From: Selaginella moellendorffii
Taxonomy: Eukaryota; Streptophyta; Lycopodiopsida; Selaginellales; Selaginellaceae
Assembly: GCF_000143415.4 (NCBI RefSeq)
Contig: NW_003314299.1
Coordinates: forward strand, 1,347,502 to 1,411,501
Direction: 5' to 3'
Length of the DNA: 64,000 nt
Within the stretch, counting starts at the first letter, position 1, and the number at the start of each line of letters is the position of its first letter. Below, piece after piece: positions 11,101 through 23,565 of the stretch. The position numbers and the translations under genes were made by a program. Under the pieces are notes generated by a model, which saw only the letters and a program-made list of their open reading frames with translations, had not been told where the DNA came from and made no database searches.

Positions 11101-12540
11101 TCCCGCGGATAATGTGGGAAAGCGACGTTGTCCCCATCCCGTAGGTACCCATAATGAAATGATGGGTATGGGCCACACACACAAACAACGCCAGCGCGTA
11201 CGGACTGAGCCAGTGACCAGCTTGTGTACGGAACGGCGCAGTGCTCGGTAATCAGCCGGCAACCTTGTTGTTAATTCGCGCGGTGTTAAAAACGGCCAGC
11301 CACACAAACAAGAGTGGGAAAATCATAGGTTAATCGGGAGACAATGTGGATGATGAAGATGGATAGAACCTTGCTTGGATTGTCACCTTGTCGCCACTAA
11401 ACGTTTAACAAGGCTTATGAGGAGACAAAAGATTTGATTACCAATCCCGCTGATACGCACGATCTCGTCGCCGAGTTTAAAATGTTCTAAGATCGGGCAG
11501 CTGTGCCGTCGTAAGTGGCTGCTTTTGATAATCCGTTGATTATTCCTGGTTATACATGATAAAAGCTTGGCTCTCGATCGATAGTAAGTTTACCTCTTTT
11601 GTCTTTGGGGGCCTTTTTGTAAAGCTTTTGACACTGTGACGAGCGATTTAGCACCGCCCGTATCGTCGTACAAGAGTGCTGCCCAGAATGGTGACACTAT
11701 CTTTCTCTTTTCTTCGCTGGATGGTCTATAAAGAAATAGCAAAGTCATTGGAAGTATGAATCAGCCTGCTTAAATTTCAAGTAGTAGTACTCACTTTCCT
11801 TTGTTTTAATGGAGTCGCATATGCAACTTGGAGGATTTGCAGGCCAAACCTCTGCTTCCGTCCTTGAACTCGCTGTTCAAAGCAAAAAAAACATAAAAAA
11901 GCAAACCTTTCATGTGACCCGATGGATGAGGCGTCACAAGCTCCTGCTTTGTTTTGTAATCCCGAAATCACACGGACTGCAATTACAATCCTTGGAAAAG
12001 TTTGCCTCCTCCTACTTGACCTTTGACAAAGCCTTGCAGTGGTTCTGTGAATCATCAAACAGAGCACCATTTTCTCTCTGGAAGATAAAAAATTAAAAAG
12101 AGGAGACAATCACTCAAGGGTCCTACGCCAAAGGAACAAAATCAAGATCGGAAAAGCAAGGGAAAAAAAACTTGCAAAAAACAGTTGCTCACCAGTCTGA
12201 AGTTTTTATTTTTGTTTTCCCAGTGGATGACCGAAGCGTTACTTTCACCACCCAAATCCAAACAGTGACTAGTGGACCTTGCTGTGAAAGCGGCAGTCGA
12301 GCTGTTGAGAGTGGGAAGCCTTTGCTTTCTGCGCGTATATAACCATTCCACAAAAGAACATTAAAACGCAAACGAGAAACCTGTTTTGCAGCACCAACGC
12401 GAGCGCTGCCTCTCATAGTGTTGTTGTTGTTGTGGTCGAAAACGATTGAAGAAGCTTTCCTCCAACCGGTGGATTGTTGGCTGTTGCTCGAGTTTTTAAT
12501 GCCGCAACTGTTTTTTTTTTTCTTGTTGTTCCTTCGATTG

Positions 12541-14644
12541 CTAGCCGGGTAACAGTGAAGCCACCACCGCTGCATCATCAGCCGCTGTTACTTCTTCGGC
12601 ATACATTTCATGCCCCTTCTTTCCAGCCCCGGCATCCAGAATCTCCTTTAGCTTTTGTAAAGCTGCAAGCATGGATATCGAAAGTGTTAGTACTGCATTT
12701 AATAAAAGAGATTCGGGGCGAGACGGACCAGTCCAATAGCGGGGACGGAGCTCTTTAGTGGATTCGGAGGACACTTTGTACGTCTTGCAGGAGCTGTTTT
12801 GGACCTTGGCGAGAATGCTCTTGAAATACCTCACCTACAGGATCGGACAAACGAAAATGAGTGAGCGAGATGAGAGAAAAGAAAAAGAGAGAGTGATGGA
12901 CTTTTCTTTTTACCTCTTCCTTGCGAAGAAGCGTGAAGCAAGAGCCTGATCTTCCAGCTCTAGCAGTCCGGCCGACTCGGTGTACATATGTTCTCGCAAA
13001 AGGAGGCATGTCGTAGTTGATTATGTGCGTGACACCTTCGACGTCCATTCCCCGGGCCATTGCGTCAGACGCCACCAAAACTTGTGCCTCCCCGGCTCTA
13101 AACGCGGCCAAGGCTTTGCTGTAGAACGACACAGACAAGAGAGTCAGTGTAGACAAAGTTTTTGGTCGTCCCATACCTTCGTGCCAGCTGATGTTGGAAG
13201 CTCGAGTACTCGACAGCTCTAAAAGGAAGATCCTCGAAGCACGCCAGGAATGTTGATAAGCGATGGGTGTTTGACACGGACGAGGTGAAGATCACTGTTC
13301 GCTGATCACCCAGGCTGTGCAAAAGTGTGACGAGTTTCAATGGCTTTTGTTGCGCCTTACAGATCTGTATAAGGAAAAGGAGAGAAACACATAACACGCA
13401 TAAAACGCCGAGAGAAGAAAACTGTCACAACGTTGTTAAAACCAAAACTTACAATCGTGTAGGACCGCAATTGCTCCGGGAGCTTATACAAGTTGTCCGA
13501 TGTCGACAGTGCAACGGAAAGTGGATGGTACAGCCGAAGCTGTGCGATCTTCGCTGGATCTCTTGTCAAAGTAGCCGATACAATAATCTTCTGAAGCCTC
13601 GGTACGACGCAGCCTTTGATACCTCTTTCTAAGCACCTGATAAACGAGGAAAAAACACACAAGACTTTAAAACAAGACCACGAAGGACCGCGTATAAAAA
13701 CTTACGAGCGGCGGATGGTGCGAACCGAGCCAATGCCGGGATTACTATCGTCGCTGGGAGAAAAGTTCTTGGCACTGGCTGCTTCAAGGACGGTCGGAAG
13801 CCATTCCTGATACGCCTCACGCAGAAGTCGATCTGTCTCATCTACAACCTTGAGAAAAACGTGGAGCTTAGGAAAAAAAAAAAAAAGGAAAAAGAGAAGA
13901 ATGAAAGTGCTTACCAAGTATTGAAGATGCTCCAGTGTAAACCCAGGAGTGTTTTGTATGTGATCCATGAGCCGACCCGGCGTGGCAACCAGAATGTCGA
14001 CTCGACTCTCCGCAAGATTATCACTGGCAAGATGGAGCTCCCGGAAGCAAGTATCGATCTTTCCAGGGAAAAGCACGAGCTGAGAGGCTTCAGCGGCTAC
14101 AGAAGTTTGTCCAACAGCAATACCGACGGAAAGACCAACCGAAGGAGCTATAGCATCAAAGACTTGTTTCACCTGGAAAAATACGAGTAAAAATAAGTTT
14201 CTAGGCGAAGAACACAACGAAAGAAATGGAGAAAGAAAAAGCACCCAAAGAGAGAATACCTGCATTGCTAGATCACGAGTTGGCACCACAATGAGAGCTC
14301 GAAGGCGCCTTAGAAGACACTGGGAGAGGCTTTGAGCGATGGGCAAGGAGTACGCGAGAGTTTTGCCACTCCCAGTGGGAGACGAGATGCTTAAATCCCT
14401 GGCGCCACCTCCAGGACCCACGGTTTCGTGCCACACCGCCGCTTGCACGGGGAATAGCGAGTGAATTCCAACGTTTCGCAACGATTCCATCAAGCTGCAT
14501 CACCAAAGAAATCGAATGCCACATTGAGAGTGATCGCACGTACCCAGGATGAAGAAATGGCACAGAATCGAGGCTTTGCTCCTCGAAAGAGTTGACATCC
14601 AGCGGCTGGCGCATCCATTGCAAGACCGGAGGCGCCTTTGCCAT
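12541..14644 (-). CDS. RH1: DEAD-box RNA helicase 1-like (DDX51/Dbp6 type)
   Basis: ATP-dependent RNA helicase of the plant RH1 / DDX51 / Dbp6 group, involved in 60S ribosome assembly in yeast. About 500 aa in at least eight exons. All motifs are visible in order: Q-motif region HSLFPVQAAVWHETVGPGG, motif I SPTGSGKT, Ia VVPTRDLAMQ, Ib TPGRLMDH, motif II DETD (in VDETDRLLREAYQ, as is typical of RH1), III SAT, IV VIFTSS, V ASDAMARGMD and VI YVHRVGRTARAG. The N-terminus (MAKAPPVLQWMRQPLDV) and the GPGGxRD segment after the Q-motif match RH1. Start ATG at 14,644. The last exon (12,541-12,660) encodes a short helical tail (ALQKLKEIL). Confidence 0.92.
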
Positions 14645-14660
14645 GTAAACCCTTCCTCAT

Positions 14661-14669
14661 AAACCCTAA
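14661..14669 (+). promoter_or_regulatory. telo-box upstream of RH1-like gene
   Basis: AAACCCTAA lies 17 bp upstream of the start codon; a second related motif in the other orientation is near 14,720. Same arrangement as in front of the Fcf2-type gene, another ribosome-biogenesis gene. Confidence 0.5.
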
Positions 14670-15043
14670 ATAAAATCTCGATTAAAATATTCAAAACAGT
14701 TAATAATAAAACATTACAAGGGTTTAGGGCTGAAAAGACGAGGAGATAGGTCAGATTAATTGATATATTTCTTAGTTTTGCTGCTGCATTGTAGAGCTGC
14801 TGGAACAGGAGGAATCCAAGATAGTAGCTCTAGCAGTTAGCTCTGGACAAGCCAAAAAGGAAATCTTTGCCATAGAGGAAGTTGCCATCAAGCAAAGGAC
14901 CAGCCAAAAAAAATAAAAATGCGAAGGCAAAACATAGCTGAGAATATAATAGAACTACATATGGAAGTGTAGACTTTTCTTATAAGATTTAAACAAGATA
15001 TGAATTAGCTTTGTATTGGGGTGATCGGTCTATGAGCAAACCG

Positions 15044-15472
15044 TCATGTTTCCAGCAGAGCGTCCAACGTTGGAGGAGCTGGAGAAGCTGAGGGCGAGTA
15101 CAGGACGAAGATGCCCGAGCTTGCCAACCTGAATAGTGAGAGGAGCTTGAGAACCAGCTTTTCCTGGCTACTATCCCCTTCCCTGATCACATTGTACACC
15201 CCTGTAGATGCGGACATGAAAAGCTGTTGCACTACCTCCAAACTCGCCTGCGGCCCATGCATATCTAGGAAAGTGGCCTTGAACCCCGCTGGGAAGGGGC
15301 CACAGTAGCCCCAGATGACGAAAGGCCTCACTTCGGTGCCTAGGTCCGGCATCAAGTGCCTAATTGCGCTCAAGCTCAAGCTCTGGTCTTGCAGTTGGCA
15401 TACCCTGACGGTCGCCAGAACTAGACCATACAGCTTGGCGATCTCGTCTACTGGCAAAGGTTTACACACCAA
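15044..15472 (-). CDS. hypothetical ORF, possibly a 3' exon or a gene fragment
   Basis: Open frame of about 140 codons with balanced, gene-like composition (for example [27 protein letters not shown] and a [19 protein letters not shown] stretch), ending at 15,044. The frame opens with TTG, not ATG, and runs straight into a TATA-type microsatellite. A possible splice acceptor (TTTGCCAG) lies near 15,455. It may be the last exon of a gene interrupted by the repeat, or a pseudogene fragment. I do not recognise the family. Confidence 0.35.
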   Translation of the reverse strand: MVCKPLPVDEIAKLYGLVLATVRVCQLQDQSLSLSAIRHLMPDLGTEVRPFVIWGYCGPFPAGFKATFLDMHGPQASLEVVQQLFMSASTGVYNVIREGDSSQEKLVLKLLSLFRLASSGIFVLYSPSASPAPPTLDALLET

Positions 15473-15484
15473 ACTCAGAGAAAA

Positions 15485-15755
15485 TTATGTTTATATATAT
15501 ATTTATGTTTATGTTTATGTTTATATATATGAGTATATATGAGTATATATATGAGTATATATATGAGTTTGGTGTATATATATATGTATATGAGTATATG
15601 AGTATATGAGTATATATGAGTATATATATGAGTATATATATGAGTATATATGAGTATATATATATGAGTATATATATGAGTATATATGAGTATATATATA
15701 AACTCAGAGAATATTTATATACATTATGTTTATGTTTATATATATAAACTGGCAT
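15485..15755. repeat. AT microsatellite (TATATGAG/TATATATGAGTA units)
   Basis: About 270 bp of imperfect repeats of TATATA(TGAG) type. A similar AACTCAGAG-plus-TATATTTATATA sequence flanks it on both sides (about 15,472 and 15,701), so part was locally duplicated. Confidence 0.9.
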
Positions 15756-16002
15756 TGTCTATTCACTTTTTATTCTCTAAAATTAAAATAATATTAAGTA
15801 AATGTTTCTTTTTAATTTCTATAATTACTAGATAGCCTAGATAGCTGTAAAAAAGATACTTATCTTTATATTATAAAAATATACTTTAATCGGGAAAAAC
15901 TAATCAAGTAGACATTTACTAAACCCCTTCTACTTTTCAAATATAACTATGAACTCTATAAACATAATGAATTTTAAATATTATATACATATTTTCCATA
16001 TT

Positions 16003-16102
16003 NNNNNNNNNNNNNNNNNNNNNNNNNNNNNNNNNNNNNNNNNNNNNNNNNNNNNNNNNNNNNNNNNNNNNNNNNNNNNNNNNNNNNNNNNNNNNNNNNN
16101 NN
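16003..16102. other. assembly gap (100 N)
   Basis: Exactly 100 N, a conventional placeholder for a gap of unknown size. The sequences on its two sides need not be adjacent in the genome. Confidence 0.99.
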
Positions 16103-17925
16103 AAGAGGGACGTCAAGATTTCTCCGCAGTGGCTGACGAACTGATCCATATATTACGGCCAAACTTTGACCATGGGTCAAGAGGTTACTCAAGAAAGTAC
16201 TTAAGATACTTTAAGGGCAACAATAGTGTAATAAAGCTTTTGTGGTAACTCAAAGGGTGTTTGGGTGGTGAAGAACTTTTAAAAGAAAGCATAATATAGT
16301 CTAGACAAGGCTAAAACTCTTTATCTTTGTTATCTAGCACTAGATTCTAACCTTAGTATTAGAGACCAATTTTATTCTCATGGTAGTGGGGCAAGAATGT
16401 TTAATGTGATGGATTTGGAGGAAAGAAAAATATAGTATAGTGAATCTAGAGGGAGAATAAAGGTTTGGTAAATTTAGGGTCCTTTTGGTGTTTGGCAATT
16501 CACTGAATATTCAAGTTTATTCTAAAAATAATTCATGATCAATTATTTTAAAATTTTAAAATTGTAAAATTTAATTTTATATAACTATAAAAATCAGTTT
16601 AAATATTTTAATGTCCTTTCCTTACCATCTTCTTTAAGTTGTTAGATCTTTTTCATTTTTCTAACTAATGTGTGTTTTGCCAAAATCTCTCTATGGATTT
16701 TTTATAAATGAGCCCTCAAGATTAAGCAGTAAATAGTTATTATTGACAAAGTTGGTTTTCAATTGTAAACTCTTAAATTTGGATTTTTCGAGAGGTTAGT
16801 ATTACTCAAATCTTGATCTTAAGTATCCCAACACCCAATTGCCAACTGTCAACTTAACATATAGTATGACCTTACCCCTCGAGTATAATTTAACTAGAGT
16901 ATATTAGACCGTTAAATTTCAAGTTAATATGTGGTGTGATTTTTTTAGCTAACCAATAGAGTCGAACATGAAATTTTTCTAATACTAAATGTAAGCTCTT
17001 AAATTTAAACTTTTCAAAACATCATCCAACTTAATACTACTTTTTTAGGAAATCATCTAACCTAGCACTCCTATAAACCCAAAACTTTTAACTGATTGGA
17101 AAGGCACACTTTTATTCATAAGCTTCATCCATTAAACGTCTCTCAAGTCATTTTCTTTAGTTGCTTAAATTAATATATTTATTTCTATTTTACTTGGGTA
17201 TTAAAGTGTAAATCCTCTATTATGGATGGCTGAAGAGATAAATATCAAGTTCTCTAGCTACCATTACATAAAGACAACCTATTTTAGGAAAAATATAATT
17301 TTTAGTAAAATAGGGGTAATTGCTTGATAATAGAGTTTATAGTGTGTATTTTATCTCTATATATCCCTCAAAGTTCCAAAGATTTATGGTAATAGTATAT
17401 TTAAATTTTATCCTATGAAAACATGCGCTACAATGAGTCAATATTACAATAAGTGTTGCATACCTATTTGATTTTGAGAAAATTGCATTAACCTCTTTAT
17501 TAATTTATGCTTAAACTTACAAAGAAAAATATCACTCTCATGACCTTCCATACTAATAGATTAACAAAACATTATACTAGTGACAAAAAGCCATTATAAG
17601 TGATGCTAAGTCATGTTTATTATATGTTTTTGGCATCAATTGATTACATGCAATATATGTACATTATAATTCTATAATAGATACTTTAACCATTCTTTGT
17701 TATTTTCCCATGATTGTTATAATCTATATCCTACACCACCACCTAATCCAATTTAGGCAGAATGGGCTAGAGATATTATTTCTCTACTTGCCTATTTCCC
17801 ACAATTGTTTGATCTTTTTGATCAAACTAAACCATATATCATGTATTCCCACTTAAGATGCATAGCTAATCAATATAGGCCTTTGTTAACATTCCCCTCA
17901 TGAAAAGAAGCAATTAAACAAATGT
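16103..17925. repeat. AT-rich degraded repeat sequence
   Basis: Strongly AT-rich with no gene-like frame. A block at about 17,320-17,460 (TGCTTGAT..., then CAAAGTTCCAAAGAT..., then ACATGCGCTACA) recurs in diverged form at about 46,656-46,780, so it is a dispersed repeat family, probably non-coding retroelement sequence. Confidence 0.6.
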
Positions 17926-17929
17926 ATGT

Positions 17930-18470
17930 AAAAGATGTTTAACTTATGATTGATATATAAATCTTGCAATCCTTGGGTAATAAAGTTATATTTACCAAAA
18001 CTTGATGGTACCAAACAATTCCTAGCCTCTAAATGATGTTATTGTGATTGACTCTTACCCCTTCCAATGGGTGGATGATTTGATAGATGAGATGGGAAAT
18101 AATTATATTTTACAATCTTGGATTTAGCATAAGGATATTAGCAAATCCCAATGGATACTACAAATATTGCTAAAACTATCTTTTACACATCAATTGGATT
18201 GTATAAGATTATTATTATGCCTTAATAGGGGCTCTAACCACATTCCAACACATATGATTTATGAATACACACTAATGGTACTTGAGAGGATCATAATCAA
18301 GGGTTACATTGACTTGAGAAGCACTTTCTTAAGCTTAAGCATTCTAAATGCAAGTTAAGTGGATTCGTGATTTCTCTTGAGGGTGTACAACTAGATTTAA
18401 AGAAGATGCATATTATGTATGAATTTTTAATTCCCTATAATATTGTTGAGTTTAAAGTCTTTTCTTTAGT
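17930..18470 (+). mobile_element. decayed Ty3/Gypsy reverse transcriptase fragment
   Basis: Frame-hopping translation recovers typical Gypsy RT pieces in order: a KLDGT... stretch, DSYPLP-like residues, DDLIDRMGNNYIF, LDLAYGYWQIPMD, YKIIIMP. Stops and frameshifts are frequent and the sequence is poor in CpG. It is dead and old. Confidence 0.7.
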
Positions 18471-18779
18471 TCTCCCAAATTGCTAATAAAAAACCAAACC
18501 TATCACCTGTTTAAAAACTTTACCCTTAGATCTTAGAAGGAAGAACTAAACCCTACTAAAAAAGCTCTTTCAAATAGCCAAGCTCTAATAAGAAAGACCC
18601 ATATATCCATATCCAACCCAATCTTCAACCACTTAATTAAGTACCAAAGGATTTAATGATGATGAAGTTATCTCCTTTACAAACCCACTTAAGAGTTAGC
18701 AACAAATGATCACCTAGTTAAAGAATCAACTATTAGTAGTGGAAGAGGACTATAGTGAAGCTTGAGCTTAGACACATAA

Positions 18780-19060
18780 AACTTATTTTGAAAATTGCAC
18801 TCTTATGGAAGTTTAATCTAGAAAGTAGCCTCGTTGATTTACTCCACCACAAGGAACACACCAAAGTAATGATGAGTTAACTTGGTTTGCACACCTACTC
18901 ACTTACCCAAAGTGTAATGATGTGGCCAAAACTTCACATACACCAAGTCCCCCACCACAAATGAGCAAGTTGAGCAATGCTTGTCAACTTGTTATTTCAT
19001 GGATGCAAAGGCTACCTTTAATCTACTCTTGACCAAGCAACAAACATCTCCTCCACCAAT
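18780..19060 (-). mobile_element. decayed Gypsy integrase C-terminal fragment
   Basis: On the minus strand the translation gives VVGDLVYVKFWPHHYTLGK followed by KLTHHYFGVFLVVE after a stop, which matches the GDLVWVK...KLAPRYxGPFxV segment of Gypsy integrases. It is opposite in orientation to the RT relic just upstream, so the two come from different insertions or a rearrangement. Confidence 0.6.
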
Positions 19061-19286
19061 CAAGAGGCTTTGATAAAACAGGAGCAAGAAATTTTGAGAT
19101 TCTTTGACCATAGAGGACTTTCAATTGAGCAAAATATATGGCAAAGTGATGTGCTAAATTGTACACAAACTCTACAAATAACAACTAATGTAGCCATGAG
19201 GAATAATGGTACAAGGTATAGCTATAGAAAAACACCTCCATCATTTGGTTAGTGGCCATCCAACTAGGGGTGATATGTAAAACTAA

Positions 19287-19314
19287 AGCTAAGCTCTATT
19301 TCGTTAAAGTGGGA
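19287..19314 (+). repeat. left terminal inverted repeat
   Basis: 28 bp, starting AGCTAAGCTCTATTTC and ending TTAAAGTGGGA; perfect inverted match to 32,486-32,513. The outermost bases are themselves near-palindromic (AGCTAAGCT). Confidence 0.85.
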
Positions 19315-19950
19315 TTTATTCAGTAAAATGGGACTAGGTACAAATTTTCAAGTATTTGAAAATGACGTGAAATTATATGTTTTTTGTCCAGGGGCTAGAC
19401 ATATCTGGGGCATGGTGACTAGCGCGGTGACCTTATGTCCAGACTGAGTCCATCTAGTTGTATAATAAATCTCATTGTCAAGGTGAACAAGCCGAATCTG
19501 AAGCTAAAGAAGAGCGATGGCATGCGCGCACACACTATTTGTTTGTTCATTGAGCGTGTGGTGAGCTTTCCAAGATGAACATCATTCCTATTAGCCAGAC
19601 ATATAACTTAATGGTGAGAACATTTAGATATTATTCAATGTTATCTTTTTCTAACGAATCTAATTGTGAAGGTGTAGCAAGAGGCATTGCTAGTCTGGAG
19701 AAGTCATTTAACTCATTTGACCCTTAGTGTATTTTCATGAAACTAAATAACATTCATATTATTAAGGAATTTCTCTAGTACCTTTTTTTTACGACATAGA
19801 GGCTTGCATTTCTTTCAAAGGTGATTTAGTAAAAGGCCTGAGGGCACATGCCATTCTATTTCTCAGACCGGTATTAAGATATACTAGTGCAAAGGGAAAA
19901 AGGTATTTGGTGATCAAGTAAATGGCATGAGGGCACACGCCATTATAAGC

Positions 19951-20208
19951 CTAAGCGCTAGTGGACACCTCCTTTTTGGTACTCTCAGCGGTACTATCAT
20001 CCTTCTCCGGGTCAGTTGTTTTGCTTTGGATTGTTGTCTCTGACGTTACTGGGGCGTTCTCGATAGTTGTTAATGTTGCCGTTTGTTCAGAAAAATGATC
20101 ACCTGGAGTATAGTACGGGGAGTTTGGAAGACTTATATATTCTACATCTTCACCTATCTCCTTCTCCGTCTCCTTTTCTGCCTCACTTACAGATTTTGTG
20201 CTTGCCAT
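19951..20208 (-). CDS. small acidic ORF inside the element
   Basis: 85-codon frame from an ATG at 20,208, rich in Ser/Thr/Glu/Lys (MASTKSVSEAEKETEKEI at the start), in the 3' flank of the transposase-like gene and on the same strand. It has no recognisable domain. It could be a small gene or an alternative last exon; the sequence GTAAGTGAGGCAG near its start resembles splice sites. Confidence 0.3.
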   Translation of the reverse strand: MASTKSVSEAEKETEKEIGEDVEYISLPNSPYYTPGDHFSEQTATLTTIENAPVTSETTIQSKTTDPEKDDSTAESTKKEVSTSA

Positions 20209-20423
20209 GAGAACGCTCTTCACCCTAAAATATGGAGTTCGTTGTGTTATAAAAGGAAACCAACACACACGCTGCAAGGGAATGATGGTACATAAAGCAC
20301 GTAAGCCCACAATATGGGTTTATGTGCCATTAATATGGGCCACACGCCATATTATTAGATTTATGCACGTGTGATTGGTAAATGCATATGTCACATCATC
20401 TTTGTTTTACCTCACACACTATA

Positions 20424-23400
20424 TCAAGCCTCCTCTGATTCAGATTCGGATTGTTCACCTTGAAATAAAATACATTAGAAACTTTGTAAAGGAATATTAA
20501 TGAATCTCACCTTGAACCCGAGTTATGAATGCTCTTGCTGCATCTCTTGCATGGTCTGGCAAGGTGATGGTGGCACTCTGCTTCCGCATCCAACCATGCA
20601 CAACATTATCCACCGATATGCTCATGCTGGGATCCCTTGGATTCAGCACCCATCTCTTTTCTAGGCAATCCTTCGTATATCCGGAACTTGGCTTGAACCA
20701 CTCCACAGTTACATTGAAGGAGTTAGTTTCCGCGTCCTCCTCTGCATCAGTGATGCAGCGCCCCACCCATATCATTTGTTTTTTATTACTGGGTCTGACA
20801 AGCACGACCATTCCTTTGCAGACCTGTACTGGATTGAATGCTGAATCCGGCTTCTTGTTCCTCGGCCCACAATAGTGATCCTCAACATCGTTATCTGTCA
20901 CTGCATTTCCAGAGGACATTGTTCCGCTACTATCTAGTGCTCTGGGTTCTGGCCAAAAGGACTCTTCCAATTCTTCATATACAACCGGCCCATTTTGGAT
21001 AGCAGATATAATCTTCTCCCAGTATTCGAGCAAAGGCTTGCACCTCTGAAAATAGGATTCTCCACCAAACACCAACCCCCTCTTCCAGAAGGCAATATGC
21101 TGTCTAATCCCGGCCACTATACTTTCCTGGTCTTTGAGTCCATCCGGGTGCATCGGCCGTGGGGAACCCTGAGGAATCATAGGTTCCCCAGTTATGGGAT
21201 CTCTCTTGAAGAGTTCAATGCCGTCCACTGGCAGCCACACTGTGTCCCATTCTCTCATCTTGTACCTCATCACTGGAGCACCGTCACACATGCTGAAATG
21301 AAACTGAAGAGGCTTGGAGTGGCCAATCAGCGTTTCGGATCCATCCCTGATGTAGCCTCTTACAAACCCCTTAAAGTCTGGAACCTCTGTCAGAAGTGCA
21401 GCTTCAACAGTGCCTTTGATGCAATTTTGGAATTCATCGTAGAGTTGTGGGAGGGTGAGGACATTGGATCGCCGGAGGGACTCTGCCAGGTGACTGAACA
21501 TGGCATCGACGTCTTCATGAGTGTGCCCAACCATGAGAAAGCCAAGTGTAACCGTTTCAAATATGCCTTTGGCAACAAGCATCGCCAAGTACGCGAAGAC
21601 GTACATGTTTTTGTTCTCACTGCCAGCATTGTCTGTTTGGAGCAGAAGATGGGGTGGAAGGCCACATCGGCCGCAAGAACTTCCTTGAGATTCTGCTTCG
21701 TTTGGATGAGGCTGTGCATTCACCGGGCGACCAGCCTCGTCGGAATGGCATGAGGCCTCACGTGATAACCCTACAATCTGACGGCCAACATATTCACTGG
21801 GATGGCATGGGGCCCCACGCGATACTGCAAGCCTTTGCTCCTCCTCCAGCTGAACCCTGTATGGGGTTCGATCGACAAGGGCCTTATGCAAGGGTTGGCT
21901 GTTCAGCTCAGTCTGCGCACTTTGCAGAGACCTTAAGTGTTTTGCTAGGGACGCAATCATCATGTTTGCACCCCCGCCACCCCATAGAGGTACAAAGAAG
22001 TTCCCATAGTTCTGGGCACCATGCCCATGAGCGATTATGCCAAACAGAGACACAGGCAGCTGCATGGATGAAGAGATTGCCTTGGGGGCAGGATTGAGTC
22101 GAGGTAAGCACGTCTTTTTCTGGTCCATTTTGTCGTGGATGATGCAGAGGTAAGAGTCAGGTCTCTCCATGGAGAGAATCCTGTTATGATAATATGCAGT
22201 CCTGCAACTTCTCTGCTCGATGTTGTGGTCGAGCCGCCTTCTAACCAACGTCTCTCGCTCTTGAGCGCTGCAAGAATTCTTCGACAAAGCCATTTTGATA
22301 GCAGTGCACTCGTCACACTTTGAAAAGCTGGAGTACTTTCCTATACTCACATCCCTGAACCTGTTGCTCCACAATCTACTAAATCTAGATTGGCTCAGCT
22401 TCCTGTAGCCATTACTCTGGAGTTCCCGATTCACATCTTCCAATATGGCCCCCTTGGTATACATGGAAGGGAGAACTCGTTGGGTGTCTCGTGTTCCATC
22501 TTCCAAGAGGCGGGTTTTATGTGGTTGCTGCTCGCTACATGTCTCGACAAACCTCTTGAAGATTGCCTCTCCATATACAACATGACCCCTGGTTTTGTGC
22601 GTACCGTCGTTCCCATGGACTGCCTGTTGAACCCTTTGTTCCTCGAACTCAGTTTTGATTCTGTAGAATGTGCTTCGAGGGACTCCATAAATGATTCTCC
22701 ATGCCTTCATGCAGACCAAACCCCTCTGGAAGACCATGCCCCCCACCTGATGTTCTGAAGCATCAACAGATGACCGTAATGCCTCATACACAAAATTGCG
22801 AGCTGCCTTCCAGGACAATGTCTTGTATCTTGCTCTCTCCTCTTCAATAGCATCCCAATCAGCATGTTGACAGCACCTCCTCTTGCAACAAGCAACTGTC
22901 GAGACCATTCGAACCTTCATCGCCATTTTCTGCCTTTTCGGTTCGTTGCTCAGATCCCTTTGGCTGCGCTTTAGGAAGGTGTACTTTCTTTTCCCATGAA
23001 GAGATGTTCTGTCATCAGTTGTAGTGGTGTTTGATTGTGAATCCTTCACATTCTCAAACACTAAGTGCCTCAATTTCCACCGCACAATGCTTCCAATAGT
23101 CAGACTGTTTTCTTCTGTGTCAACAACCTCTAAAATCGCAACTCCAATATCATCCCAGCCCAATTCTTGATTAGCAACCGCATCTCTTGGATCGACAACT
23201 GTGGCTAAGCCCTCAGCTACCACCTCCCCCTCGGGGTTGTTTAGAAACACTTTTGCCTGAATCCATGTAGCACGGTTCTTAAGATCCACGGAGGGAACAT
23301 GCGTCGCACTTGCGCGGTCCCCAACATCTGCTTTCTTCTGAAGATTTTTCAAGGCAACAACAACATTTACCCCGACGACCATCTCTCCTCGTTCAATAGC

Positions 23401-23565
23401 GACCACATTCCCATCGAAGACAGTCTCTACTGATACAGCAGCATTGCCTTCCCCAAGCCTTTCACAGTGTATAACAAAGTTCCGATCCATAGACACAAGG
23501 GTCCCTTTTGCAACTCTCTTCCCACCATTCAAAATGTAAACCTTTTCCCTAACCCTGAAGGCCAT
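20424..23565 (-). CDS. DDE-type transposase-like protein (DUF7869-like core)
   Basis: About 1,028 aa. The N-terminus has two copies of a beta-rich module (about residues 5-75 and 95-170: VAKGTLVSMDRN..., then VVAEGLATVVDPRDAV...LGWDDIGVAILEVVD) like the DUF8039 modules of plant CACTA-type proteins. Then come a basic Cys/His patch (CCKRRCCQHADWD, about 220), a probable helix-turn-helix (GVPRSTFYRIK, about 300), a CxxC motif (FSKCDECT, about 417) and a catalytic-like core with acidic clusters IIHDKMDQ (about 475), LLQTDNAGSENKN (about 640) and VGHTHEDVDAMFS (about 680). This order matches proteins annotated DUF7869. The long frame ends at 20,497, but a GTGAG donor at 20,510 and an acceptor at 20,459 would give an acidic tail ending at 20,424. 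Two palindromes lie within the coding sequence (about residues 580-605). Transposase activity is inferred. Confidence 0.7.

Larger units (their letters stand above)
9172..12540. other. long intergenic region, no gene supported
   Basis: Between the S40-like gene and the helicase I see only short, poorly coding frames. Content: the S40-like 5' flank with an ACCCTAAAA motif near 9733; an 80-bp GTTTAA-rich patch (9840-9910); a T-run at about 10,220; an inverted repeat at 10,254-10,311; an inverted repeat with a G-box at 11,070-11,100; and a GTT microsatellite near 12,420. A frame at 11,777-12,109 (minus) has no recognisable domain and looks random. Confidence 0.5.

Noticed and set aside
11777-12109. 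110-codon minus-strand frame downstream of the helicase gene
   Set aside because: No start context, no domain, and composition like the surrounding non-coding DNA.
20497-20520. Stop at 20,497 as the certain end of the transposase-like gene
   Set aside because: A good donor at 20,510 and an acceptor at 20,459 give a coherent acidic tail; I prefer the spliced model but cannot prove it.
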